Assembly: GCA_934153655.1 (NCBI GenBank)
Contig: CAKPFH010000026.1
Location: forward strand, 1 to 19,494
Direction: 5' to 3'
DNA: 19,494 bases
Origin: an uncultured Bacilli bacterium
Lineage (GTDB): Bacteria > Bacillota_I > Bacilli_A > RF39 > UBA660
Notes under the pieces: generated by a model
Database searches by the model: none
What the model was told of the DNA's origin: nothing
What the model saw: the letters and a program-made list of their open reading frames with translations, nothing else
Part shown: in pieces, positions 1 through 7,542 of the stretch
Layout of the letters: each line of letters opens with the position of its first letter
Position numbering within the stretch: the stretch's first letter is position 1
Position numbers and translations under genes: made by a program

Positions 1-302
1 AATAGCATATAAAATAATAATATTTAAAGGTTTTTCTATTGTTATTTTATATAATATCTAACTTTATATAATATATATTATGTTAAGTTCTATCTTACAA
101 TACTAAAGTTTTATTTTTTTTATCTTTATTTAAGACAATAAATTTTATAGTTTCTTTTTATTTATAAATATAGTTTTGTCTTTTAAATTTATTAATCATT
201 AATATCTTTAACATATTTTATTCTTATCTTACCTAATTATAAATAATTTTAAATTACTATTGTAAAAGATTATCTCTACTCCACCCTTGCAAATATATTT
301 AA
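1..302. other. AT-rich stretch without a gene
   Basis: This stretch is extremely AT-rich and has frequent stop codons in all frames. I see no coding region, RNA gene, clear terminator or repeat unit in it. It lies beyond the leader-distal end of the CRISPR array and could be decayed intergenic DNA. Confidence 0.5.
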
Positions 303-494
303 GAATGGAATAAACAAAATAAAAGGCAATTTAAAGTTAACTTAAACATTCCTGAATATGAGGAACTTAAAAAATTACTTAAAGAAAATAATTTAAGCAA
401 TGTTCAATTTGTCAGAAATGCTTTAAATGATCTAAAAATAAATCAAATTAAATTAAACATTGCTCTATTTAAGATTAATCCTCGTCATAACTAA
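303..494 (+). pseudogene. Start-less 63-codon frame, ribbon-helix-helix-like remnant
   Basis: An open frame of 63 codons runs from just after a TAA at 300-302 to a TAA at 492-494. It has no ATG, GTG or TTG in a sensible place. The translation has one short strand-like segment (FKVNLNI), a charged helix (PEYEELKKLLKENN), a turn, and a second helix (NVQFVRNALNDLK). This is the strand-helix-helix order of Arc/CopG-type DNA-binding domains, whose second helix often has a pattern like S-x-x-x-F-I/V-R-x-A-L. The codons look protein-like, unlike the surrounding AT-rich DNA. With no start and no visible ribosome binding site it is more likely the decayed remainder of a gene than a working one. Family membership is inferred from the pattern alone, and a chance frame is possible. 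Confidence 0.35.
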
Positions 495-537
495 GTTGAT
501 GGTTCCAGATTGAATGGAAAGTTTAGCAATTATTTTT

Positions 538-1099
538 ATTTTAATACCATTTACATCATAGAACTAAAACATAATACAAACAAACAAATAGAAGATGTTC
601 GTTTTTAATACCATTTAAAATATCATAGAACTAAAACTTTCATCAGGAATGATTAAATAGACAGCAGGTTTTAATACCATTTAAAATGTCATAGAACTAA
701 AACTGTTGCTTGTTAGTGATATTAATGCCATTAGTTTTAATACCATTTAAAATGTCATAGAACTAAAACCAACTACAACTAGGCACTAAGAAGTCTTTTG
801 TTTTAATACCATTTAAAATGTCATAGAACTAAAACGATGAATATATAATTCCAAATTTAAACAAAGTTTTAATACCATTTAAAATGTCATAGAACTAAAA
901 CACATTTGTTAACTGATAAGTTAATGACGTTGTTTTAATACCATTTAAAATGTCATAGAACTAAAACCCTTTAAATAACGAAAAATGTATAACATATGTT
1001 TTAATACCATTTAAAATGTCATAGAACTAAAACATTGCTTTTGTTAATTTAGTTGGAAAGGATGTTTTAATACCATTTAAAATGTCATAGAACTAAAAC
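538..1099 (-). CRISPR. Type II-A CRISPR array, 9 repeats and 8 spacers
   Basis: Repeats are 36 bases. In the transcribed (minus) sense they begin GTTTTAGTTCTATGAC and end ATGGTATTAAAAC, the usual form for Cas9 type II-A repeats. Exact copies start at 668, 734, 800, 866, 932, 998 and 1064. The copy at 602-637 differs by a substituted first base and by a G-to-A change giving TATCAT. The copy at 538-570 has lost three bases in the middle. Spacers are 30 bases (638-667, 704-733, 770-799, 836-865, 902-931, 968-997, 1034-1063); the most distal one (571-601) can be read as 30 or 31 bases. Degeneration at the low-coordinate end, together with the leader and cas genes at the other end, shows that transcription and spacer addition start from position 1099. 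No spacer visibly matches anything else in the window. Confidence 0.98.
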
Positions 1100-1190
1100 C
1101 TCAAATATTTTAGTTCTATGAATTGATGCATAGAAAATCAATTATTTTAAATGGTAATCTTTATAAAATTTCTATAACATTTATGTAATT
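1100..1190 (-). promoter_or_regulatory. CRISPR leader with split inverted repeat copy
   Basis: The leader lies between csn2 and the first repeat. In the transcribed sense its last seven bases are ATTTGAG (1100-1106). This matches a leader-repeat junction motif reported for one group of type II-A systems, where Cas1-Cas2 insert new spacers. Just upstream are two blocks complementary to the repeat: 1108-1121 (14 bases) and 1144-1156 (13 bases). They are separated by 1122-1143, which contains its own inverted repeat (ATTGAT with ATCAAT). The leader transcript can therefore pair perfectly with repeat 1064-1099 except for C1084. A second, competing hairpin pairs TTCTATG (1114-1120) with CATAGAA (1129-1135). 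Leader-repeat pairing that favours processing of the newest spacer is known in Streptococcus pyogenes; a function here is inferred. Confidence 0.8.
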
Positions 1191-1219
1191 ATTATAACAC
1201 GAATTCATCTAAATTTACA
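1191..1219 (-). promoter_or_regulatory. Likely pre-crRNA promoter
   Basis: On the minus strand there is a perfect extended -10 (TGTTATAAT, hexamer at 1191-1196) with a weak -35 (TGTAAA, 1214-1219) at 17 bases spacing. The -10 straddles the csn2 stop codon. A start near 1184 would give a leader RNA of about 85 bases before the first repeat, including the whole split inverted copy. A second, weaker extended -10-like site lies at 1171-1176. Confidence 0.55.
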
Positions 1220-1869
1220 TCTATAATTAATTTTTTTTCATAATCTAATTTAATTCCATAACTTTGACTATCAACTAAGACTATTTTTATTTCATTATAA
1301 ATAGCATATTTATAAAATTCTATTAATTCTTCTTGTGATAAATATTGTTTTAAGTTTATAAAAAATAATATTTCATTTATTTTTAAAACTTTTTCTAAAT
1401 CAATTATAAGTAGTAAATTATTTAATAAATCATCTGTTTTATTGATAGATATTTTCAATAATTTAATTATATCTTCTACTGTTATATTATCGTTTAAACT
1501 AAGTGGTAAATCTATATCACTTAATATTTTAGTAAATGACTTAGCTAATTTTTTAAAATTATTTAATATTTCTTCTTTAACATTATCAGTTAAAGAGTTT
1601 ATTATATTTTTATTTAAAGCATTTAAATTCTTTTTAGAATTAAGATCGATATCAAAGAAATTAACATATAAATCTACTTTGTTATACATATTAATTTCTT
1701 GATTATTATCATCATAGAAGAATACTTCATCTAACTTTTCATCGTTTTTAATTTTATATAAATCACTTACTAAGCGATAAAAAGTTTTTTTATTTTCTAT
1801 TTCTATAACTTGAACATAATCATTTTCTATTTTGATATTATTATCAAAGTAATTAATTTTTAAATTCAT
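1192..1869 (-). CDS. csn2: Type II-A adaptation protein Csn2
   Basis: This is a 225-residue protein in the last position of the cas operon, the normal place and size for Csn2, which is the hallmark gene of type II-A. Csn2 forms a ring-shaped tetramer that binds double-stranded DNA ends and works with Cas9, Cas1 and Cas2 in acquiring spacers. The N-terminus (MNLKINYFDNNIKIENDYVQ) and the mixed hydrophobic and charged helical middle fit the family, which is poorly conserved in sequence. Its ATG overlaps the cas2 stop as ATGA, which suggests translational coupling. The final codons overlap the promoter proposed for the array. The assignment rests on position, length and general resemblance and less on a catalytic motif. 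Confidence 0.88.
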   Translation of the reverse strand: MNLKINYFDNNIKIENDYVQVIEIENKKTFYRLVSDLYKIKNDEKLDEVFFYDDNNQEINMYNKVDLYVNFFDIDLNSKKNLNALNKNIINSLTDNVKEEILNNFKKLAKSFTKILSDIDLPLSLNDNITVEDIIKLLKISINKTDDLLNNLLLIIDLEKVLKINEILFFINLKQYLSQEELIEFYKYAIYNEIKIVLVDSQSYGIKLDYEKKLIIDVNLDEFVL

Positions 1870-2186
1870 AATATAACCAGCCTATCTTCATTATTAATTA
1901 TTTTGGTATTTACTTCCCCACTTATGAATTCTATTTTAGAATATTGCTTTTCGGTTATTGTTAAAACTTGAATTATTCCTTTTTTAGGAGCTTTTTTTCT
2001 TATTCTTTCGATTAATAATTTAGCTTGTTCGGTATTTAAAATAATTTTTGAATATACTGATTCTTGCATCATTAGAAATCCTTCATTTAATAAATATTTT
2101 CTAAACATTATGTAATTCTTTCTATCTTTTAAATAAACATTTGGTAAATCAAAAAATACTATTGCCCGCACTACTCTATCCCTCAT
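1866..2186 (-). CDS. cas2: CRISPR-associated endoribonuclease/integrase subunit Cas2
   Basis: I choose the ATG at 2184-2186, giving 106 residues that begin MRDRVVRAIVFFDLP. This puts the conserved strand and the D-L-P motif 15 residues from the start, as in the Streptococcus pyogenes protein. The frame is open further upstream to 2228, but that stretch lies inside cas1. Family features are the first beta strand ending in FFDLP, the RKYLLNEGFLMMQESVYSK segment, and PKKGIIQVLTITEKQ. Cas2 forms a dimer that bridges two Cas1 dimers in the spacer integrase. A GTG at 2169-2171, downstream of a GAGGG, is an alternative start that would give 101 residues. The gene overlaps cas1 by 11 bases and ends in TGA within the csn2 start. 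Confidence 0.95.
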   Translation of the reverse strand: MRDRVVRAIVFFDLPNVYLKDRKNYIMFRKYLLNEGFLMMQESVYSKIILNTEQAKLLIERIRKKAPKKGIIQVLTITEKQYSKIEFISGEVNTKIINNEDRLVIL

Positions 2187-3045
2187 ATACAAAATTCTTA
2201 TATTCTTTATTATTGTTAAAGATATCAAGAGTATTTTTTACATATAGTCCTATAATATCTTTTAAAGTATATTTTTTGTTATTGAAAGTATAAGTATTAT
2301 TAAAAATATTTATTATATCTAATTTAAAACTAGAATCTAGTTCTTTATCTTTATTATAATAAACAAAACTATCTATAATAATTCTAAATGGTTCCATTAA
2401 ATCACAGGCTAAATTATAAGGATTAAATTCATTTTTATGATGTATTCCAAGTTGTGTTAAATAACCATTATTTACTATTTCTTTACTAACAGTAGATAAA
2501 AGAATAGCATAGCCATAATTCAAAGAAGCATTGATCTTGTCGTTATTCCCCCTTACAAAACTTTTACCAAAAAGCGAATTAAAATATACTTTGGCTGCAT
2601 GCCCTTCCCTATTTGTTTTATCACCTATTGTAACTTCTTTTATATAACTTGTAATTAAATCATGTTGTTTACTTTTAATTTTTTTTAATAAGAAGGCTTG
2701 GTTTAATATTTTATTTTTAACAATTGCTTGCCAAACTAAATCTTTTTCTTTATTAGTCCATTTTACTTGTTCTAATATCTTTTTACTTGAATTATGTCTA
2801 GAATAAAATGGTTGTAATTCTCCATAAGGATTATGTTTATCATCACAAAAAATTATATTTATTTTATTATCAGCAAGCTCTTTTAGTAAATAAGAAGAAA
2901 TAGATACAGAAAAAGAATCTACTATAATTGTATCTATTTCACTTAAATGAATATATTTTTCATCTATATCTTGTTTTACTACTAAAAATCTGTTTTTGTA
3001 ACTAATTTTAGCTTGCTTAGTAATTACAACTGTCCTAAAACTCAT
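2176..3045 (-). CDS. cas1: CRISPR-associated endonuclease/integrase Cas1
   Basis: This 289-residue protein is the catalytic subunit of the integrase that inserts new spacers at the leader end of the array. The N-terminus (MSFRTVVITKQAKISYKNR) is typical of type II-A Cas1. Metal-binding positions are visible: Glu147 in NREGHAAKVYF, His202/203 in LGIHHKNEFNPYNL, and Glu218 in DLMEPFR. Their spacing matches the family, so the enzyme looks intact. The start overlaps the end of cas9 by 11 bases and the end overlaps cas2 by 11 bases, so adaptation genes and effector should be made from one transcript. No strong ribosome binding site precedes the ATG, in keeping with coupling to cas9. Confidence 0.97.
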   Translation of the reverse strand: MSFRTVVITKQAKISYKNRFLVVKQDIDEKYIHLSEIDTIIVDSFSVSISSYLLKELADNKINIIFCDDKHNPYGELQPFYSRHNSSKKILEQVKWTNKEKDLVWQAIVKNKILNQAFLLKKIKSKQHDLITSYIKEVTIGDKTNREGHAAKVYFNSLFGKSFVRGNNDKINASLNYGYAILLSTVSKEIVNNGYLTQLGIHHKNEFNPYNLACDLMEPFRIIIDSFVYYNKDKELDSSFKLDIINIFNNTYTFNNKKYTLKDIIGLYVKNTLDIFNNNKEYKNFVYEG

Positions 3046-6000
3046 ACTTTTTCTCTTTTAAACCAGTTGGTGATTTATAAATAAGTGTTCCCTTTTTAAT
3101 AGTTATACTATTTTTTCTACCTACTCTATCAGAAAATTTAATCGTTTTATTAAGTTTCTTTAAATTTGCATTTACTGAATTGCATTTTAACATTTTAAAT
3201 ATTTCCTTGATAACCTCTACTTTTGTAATTTCATTGTCCTTGCTTTTATCTTTTTTATCTAAATTTATTAATTGAAGATTATTAAATTCACCAGAAGTAT
3301 TTACTTCTTTTAATCTTTCTAATTCACTTTCATATAAAGGATAATATTTTTCCATGATATTCAAAATTAAATCATAAAAGTTGTTTATTTGATTATTAAA
3401 TTCTTTTAAAATATATTCTTTAAATAAATCGTAACTATCAAATTCTATATTATCATATAAATATTCATCTTTTTCTTTTGTACATAGTGGATAATGAGAG
3501 TTAAAGATAAAATTTAATAAATCTTTATATTTAATTTGTTCAGTTCTTTTTAATTTAAATTGAACATTATTACTTACTTCAGTACTTCCAACTAAATTAG
3601 TGTTTTGATTTGAATATATTATTTCTGTATTAATAGGTATTTTCTCAATTAAAATTTCATAATTATCACATTTTAGTTCATCTTTTATATAATTATTAAT
3701 TATGTCCCTACTATTTTTCTGTTTAGTTAAAACAACTGGTATATTAATTAATTTTTTTATTTCTTTATCTTTTTTTAAATATTTTACCAATGTTATATAT
3801 GAATATTTATAACTCGTATATCCACCATATATATCAGTTGGTTTATTCCCTTTTATCTTTATTTTGGCATTGACTGAATTTCTTTTATATAAAGTTTGAT
3901 TATAAAATTCTCCTGTTTTTATCTCAGTTTTTTTGCTTATTAATATATCATTTCTGTATAAAGTATTTTCTATTGTATTAGTAAAATCTTCTATATTAAG
4001 TACTTCGCCTGTTATTTTATCACATAACATGAAATCTTGATCAATACTATTTACGACATAACCATATTTTAATTCTTTGTATCTTTTTTCTTCTAATAAT
4101 TTTTCTATTAAATTTCTAAGTTCTATTTTATCTATTTTGCTTTTTACATATCTTTCTTGATATAACCCAAGTGTTATAGCAAGATATGCATCATGAGCAT
4201 GATGATAATCATTTAAATCTCTATATTTATATAATTTAAATCTTTCTCTATAACCGTGTGAAACATTAGCTTTTAAATAAATTATTTTGGTATCATCATA
4301 TAAATTACTAATAATATTAGCAACATGCTTAGTTATTTGTCTAGTTTCTACTAATTGTCTATTGATAAATCCTTCTATATCTTCATTTCTAAAATTAGAT
4401 CTAATTAAATTATTATATTTTTTATTTGAAATTAATTTTATATCTTTTAAATGTTTCCACCAAGAAGTACATTTATCACGATATGGTTTTGGTACAACTA
4501 AATTAGCACTTTTTGCTCGGTTTTCTTCTTGTAAAACTAAGGCTTTGTTATCTATTGAATCATCTTTTATTAAAGTTTGAGGTAAGATGTGATCAACATC
4601 ATATTGTTCTAAGTGATTAATATCAAGAGGCGTCATTGAATACAAACTTTTTCCTTCTTGTCTAAAATATAATAATAATTTTTCGGTATCTATTTTCTCT
4701 CTTTTAGAAAGTTCTTCTTTTATAGCGCTATAATTATTAATATTTTTCTTATTATCATCATATAATTTTAATAATTGTTTTCTTCTATCTTCAGTTCTTT
4801 GTTTCTTTTCATTGCTTCTAGACATTTCAATTGAAACATAACTTGGTTTATAACCCATATAATTTACTATTTCATCTACTATTTTAAGAGATTGATATAT
4901 TCCTCTTTTAACAGCAGGAGAAGTTGCTAAATCTTCTACTAAGCTATAATCAAGTTTAACTTCTTCTTGTTTGTTTTCTTTTTTAATCATTTCTTGAAAA
5001 TTATATTTTTTATCATTTATAATTTGCATGAAATTATCAGTTGTCTCCCACATTAAATCCATAATAGATTTTTTAATAGTAGTTTCTGGATCAACATAAT
5101 AAGGTGTTTCTAAAAGTTTTCTAGATAAACCACTCCAACCCTTATAATTTAAACTTAAAATTCTAGTAAATTTATCTTTTAAAGTAGGATATAAAATGTT
5201 TAATTCTTCTTTTACAATATTTTTATCTTCAAAAACAGTTAAAAGTTCAATTATTTTTTCAGCATCTTCTTCTTTGAAATTGGTATCTATAAATATTCCA
5301 TTTTCACCAAAAAAATCTAAGTAAGGTTTCATATTATTAGCAAATTTATTATCAGCTGAATAACCTCTTACATCAATATTAGTTGCATCACAGGTTATAT
5401 ACATAGATAATTCATCACATGTTCTTAAATAATTTTTAAATATACTATCTGTAATAGTTCTTTTATCTTTCAAAAATAATTCTTCATATATTTTATGTTG
5501 AAAATCTATATCTAATCTTTTATCATTTATTTTTATTTGTTTTAATTCATTTAATACTTTAAATTTTGAATATAAAATTGAATTAGCAGGTATTTGAAAT
5601 TCATCTAATAAATAAGTACAATGACCAAGCATTCTATAAATGAAGTTTTTAGCAGATTCGTGAATATTTACTACTTCATTAAAGTTAAATGGGGTAATTT
5701 TTTCATTTTTATTGTCATTTCTTACCATCCAAGCAAATCTACTATCATTACTACTTGCAAGAGGACCAACATAATAGGGTATTCTAAATGTTAATAATTT
5801 TATTATTTTATAGGTATTATCATCTAATTTAGTAGTTAAAAAATCATAATATTTTCCTTGCTTATCAATAATAAGTTCTAATTCTTTTTCATTTATTTGA
5901 TAAGGGTATTTACCATTTCCGGTATCAGTTATTCTAGGTATATAATTACCAAATGATATTCTTTCTTGTATATCATCTACTATATTATTGTTTTCATTAT

Positions 6001-7219
6001 TTTTAATTTCTTCTAAAATATTTGAAATTTCTTTAGTAAATTCATCATAAGAAATATTGTTATTTATATATTTATCATATAAACAAGCATCTTTAATGTT
6101 TTCTGTATTAGGTTTTGTTTTAAATACTTTTTTAAAATAATTTCTATATGGTCTTAATAATTCTTTTAATTCATGTAAATCATGTTTATGAATATCATAA
6201 TATCTAACCATTAATCTTGAAATACTACAACTTTTTTCATCTTTAAATATCTCTTTTAAAGATAACATATCATATAATTCTTTAAGTAAATAAATTGGTT
6301 CAATTAAATCATCTATTCCTTCAACTTCATTTATTTTTTCATCAAAAGTTGAACTATCAAATTCTATTTTTATTTCCTTATCTAATTCTATTCCAAAAAG
6401 AGTTGCTAAATTAAATTTATAACCTACTAAACTATTTGCAAGTTCTTTACTTGCTTTTTTATTAAAATAGTTATATAAATATTTTTCATATAATTTTTGT
6501 CTATCCTTCTTACTTTTTTCACTTAAAATATTAGAAAAAGTATTTAATTCTTCTCTACTTGGAACTTCTTGATAAACAATAATATCGGTTTCCAAATTCA
6601 AGAAACTTTCCATTACTTCAATTAATTTTCCTATTATATCAAGATTATTAATATCAAAGTTATCAATATTATAATTAAAGTTTCCTCGATATTTAATCAT
6701 ATGATGCATAGCTAAATAAATAAGTCTAATATCCTTCTTTTCATCAATTTCCATCAAGTCTTTTCTTAAATGATAAATAGTTGGATACTTATTATCTAGA
6801 CAAGTAATTTTACCATTCGTATCTACTATTTTTTCTCTTATTAAATTACTAAATATTTCTTTTTTATCAAAATCTGTTAAATTATATTTTTGATTATTTT
6901 TATCTTTATTACTTATATTACTAGTATTTAATTTATTAAAAAAATCTGGATCAACTTTATCTATTTCAGGTTTAAATATTTCTTGAAGTAATTTTATTCT
7001 TTCACGTCTTCTTTTGTATCTTCTTTTATTCGATCTGAAATCCCTTGTTGTTTGAGCTGTTTGGGCTTCATCAAATAATCTTACTCCCCATAAAGGAATT
7101 TTTTTATTTTTCTTTTTTATGATATTAAAATTATCATCAACTACAGCCCATCCTACTGATGTTGTTCCAATATCAAGTCCTATATTATAGGGCATATTTT
7201 CATTTTTTTCATTTTTCAT
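3035..7219 (-). CDS. cas9: Type II-A CRISPR RNA-guided endonuclease Cas9
   Basis: This 1394-residue effector cuts double-stranded DNA under crRNA:tracrRNA guidance. Domains in order are RuvC-I with Asp16 (YNIGLDIGTTSVGWAV); the arginine-rich bridge helix at about 59-80 (RRYKRRRERIKLL); a long alpha-helical recognition lobe; RuvC-II with Glu798 (VSIEMSRSNEKK); HNH with His877 in YDVDHILPQ; RuvC-III with HHAHDAYL and Asp1010; and a C-terminal PAM-interacting region. All nuclease residues are present and the frame is unbroken, so it should be active. The length is close to that of the S. pyogenes protein. A good site AGGAGG (7229-7234) sits nine bases before the ATG. That site lies inside the spacer of the oppositely directed tracrRNA promoter. 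The PAM cannot be read from sequence. Confidence 0.99.
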   Translation of the reverse strand: MKNEKNENMPYNIGLDIGTTSVGWAVVDDNFNIIKKKNKKIPLWGVRLFDEAQTAQTTRDFRSNKRRYKRRRERIKLLQEIFKPEIDKVDPDFFNKLNTSNISNKDKNNQKYNLTDFDKKEIFSNLIREKIVDTNGKITCLDNKYPTIYHLRKDLMEIDEKKDIRLIYLAMHHMIKYRGNFNYNIDNFDINNLDIIGKLIEVMESFLNLETDIIVYQEVPSREELNTFSNILSEKSKKDRQKLYEKYLYNYFNKKASKELANSLVGYKFNLATLFGIELDKEIKIEFDSSTFDEKINEVEGIDDLIEPIYLLKELYDMLSLKEIFKDEKSCSISRLMVRYYDIHKHDLHELKELLRPYRNYFKKVFKTKPNTENIKDACLYDKYINNNISYDEFTKEISNILEEIKNNENNNIVDDIQERISFGNYIPRITDTGNGKYPYQINEKELELIIDKQGKYYDFLTTKLDDNTYKIIKLLTFRIPYYVGPLASSNDSRFAWMVRNDNKNEKITPFNFNEVVNIHESAKNFIYRMLGHCTYLLDEFQIPANSILYSKFKVLNELKQIKINDKRLDIDFQHKIYEELFLKDKRTITDSIFKNYLRTCDELSMYITCDATNIDVRGYSADNKFANNMKPYLDFFGENGIFIDTNFKEEDAEKIIELLTVFEDKNIVKEELNILYPTLKDKFTRILSLNYKGWSGLSRKLLETPYYVDPETTIKKSIMDLMWETTDNFMQIINDKKYNFQEMIKKENKQEEVKLDYSLVEDLATSPAVKRGIYQSLKIVDEIVNYMGYKPSYVSIEMSRSNEKKQRTEDRRKQLLKLYDDNKKNINNYSAIKEELSKREKIDTEKLLLYFRQEGKSLYSMTPLDINHLEQYDVDHILPQTLIKDDSIDNKALVLQEENRAKSANLVVPKPYRDKCTSWWKHLKDIKLISNKKYNNLIRSNFRNEDIEGFINRQLVETRQITKHVANIISNLYDDTKIIYLKANVSHGYRERFKLYKYRDLNDYHHAHDAYLAITLGLYQERYVKSKIDKIELRNLIEKLLEEKRYKELKYGYVVNSIDQDFMLCDKITGEVLNIEDFTNTIENTLYRNDILISKKTEIKTGEFYNQTLYKRNSVNAKIKIKGNKPTDIYGGYTSYKYSYITLVKYLKKDKEIKKLINIPVVLTKQKNSRDIINNYIKDELKCDNYEILIEKIPINTEIIYSNQNTNLVGSTEVSNNVQFKLKRTEQIKYKDLLNFIFNSHYPLCTKEKDEYLYDNIEFDSYDLFKEYILKEFNNQINNFYDLILNIMEKYYPLYESELERLKEVNTSGEFNNLQLINLDKKDKSKDNEITKVEVIKEIFKMLKCNSVNANLKKLNKTIKFSDRVGRKNSITIKKGTLIYKSPTGLKEKKYEF

Positions 7220-7220
7220 A

Positions 7221-7249
7221 TTGACATACCTCCTACCATGTGTTATATT
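7221..7249 (+). promoter_or_regulatory. tracrRNA promoter
   Basis: The -35 is a perfect TTGACA (7221-7226). After 17 bases comes TATATT (7244-7249), preceded by TG one base earlier (extended -10). Predicted initiation at about 7256 falls on the first base of the anti-repeat. The cas9 Shine-Dalgarno (complement at 7229-7234) lies between the two hexamers, so tracrRNA polymerase and the cas9 transcript use the same DNA. Confidence 0.85.
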
Positions 7250-7255
7250 TTAATT

Positions 7256-7364
7256 GTCTTAATACCATTTAAGATGTCATAGAGAGTTAAAATAAAGCAA
7301 AGCTTAACGCTTAGTCTAAACATTACACTTTATGTGTAAGGAACAAACTAGTTGTTCCTTTTTT
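7256..7364 (+). ncRNA. tracrRNA
   Basis: This is a trans-activating RNA of about 109 bases, divergent from cas9. The anti-repeat (about 7256-7294, GTCTTAATACCATTTAAGAT onward) pairs with the repeat of this array over most of its length. A bulge lies beside the TTAAAAT lower stem, as in known crRNA:tracrRNA duplexes. Next come a nexus-like region (AAGC/GCTT pairs around 7297-7316), a hairpin TTACAC-TTTAT-GTGTAA (7323-7339) and a terminator hairpin. The RNA recruits RNase III for crRNA maturation and anchors the guide in Cas9. The 5' end is inferred from the promoter and the 3' end from the T-run. Confidence 0.93.
7338..7364 (+). terminator. tracrRNA terminator
   Basis: A hairpin with arms GGAACAA (7340-7346) and TTGTTCC (7352-7358), loop ACTAG, extended by AA/TT pairs, is followed by TTTTTT. 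It is a standard intrinsic terminator and also the last hairpin of the tracrRNA. Confidence 0.9.
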
Positions 7365-7407
7365 CTTTAAATAAAATTAAAACTTTAAAATATAACTAGC
7401 CAGGTTA

Positions 7408-7436
7408 AGTATATCATACTTTTAATTTATTTTAAG
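7408..7436 (-). promoter_or_regulatory. Likely cas operon promoter
   Basis: On the minus strand an extended -10 TGATATACT (hexamer 7408-7413) has a weak -35 CTTAAA (7431-7436) at 17 bases. A 6-bp inverted repeat AAGTAT-ATC-ATACTT (about 7407-7421) covers the -10. Initiation near 7401 would give a 5' leader of about 180 bases antisense to the entire tracrRNA. The only nearer candidate (a -10-like TATAAC at 7242-7247) has no -35 and would start at the ribosome binding site, so I favour this one. Confidence 0.5.
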
Positions 7437-7442
7437 TTATAA

Positions 7443-7466
7443 TTGTCTGAATTGTCGTTTTTTGTC
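7443..7466 (-). repeat. Three phased GACAA boxes upstream of cas promoter
   Basis: On the minus strand GACAA occurs at 7443-7447, 7452-7456 and 7462-7466. The 9- and 10-base steps are about one helical turn. The boxes lie immediately upstream of the proposed cas9 -35. This arrangement could be a regulator binding site, but short repeats in AT-rich DNA can arise by chance. Confidence 0.4.
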
Positions 7467-7509
7467 CATTTTTGGTAATAATTAGTAAAATAAATTAAAT
7501 TTCATACAA

Positions 7510-7541
7510 AAAAGAGCCATTTTTTTACGATTGGCTCTTTT
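7510..7541 (-). terminator. Terminator after small membrane protein gene
   Basis: Inverted repeat AAAAGAGCCA (7510-7519) with TGGCTCTTTT (7532-7541), loop 12 bases, followed on the minus strand by TTTTTG. It directly follows the stop codon at 7543 and separates this unit from the cas operon. It could also act on the plus strand. Confidence 0.85.
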
Positions 7542-7542
7542 A

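Noticed and set aside
502..519. Hairpin TTCCA/TGGAA as array terminator
   Set aside because: The stem is only five pairs and no T-run follows on either strand in the right place.
1108..1156. Second tracrRNA encoded in the leader
   Set aside because: It has complementarity to the repeat, but no nexus, downstream hairpins or terminator; the array follows at once. A leader-repeat structure explains it better.
2187..2228. Upstream extension of cas2
   Set aside because: The extra residues lie inside cas1 and have no counterpart in Cas2; the ATG at 2186 aligns with known proteins.
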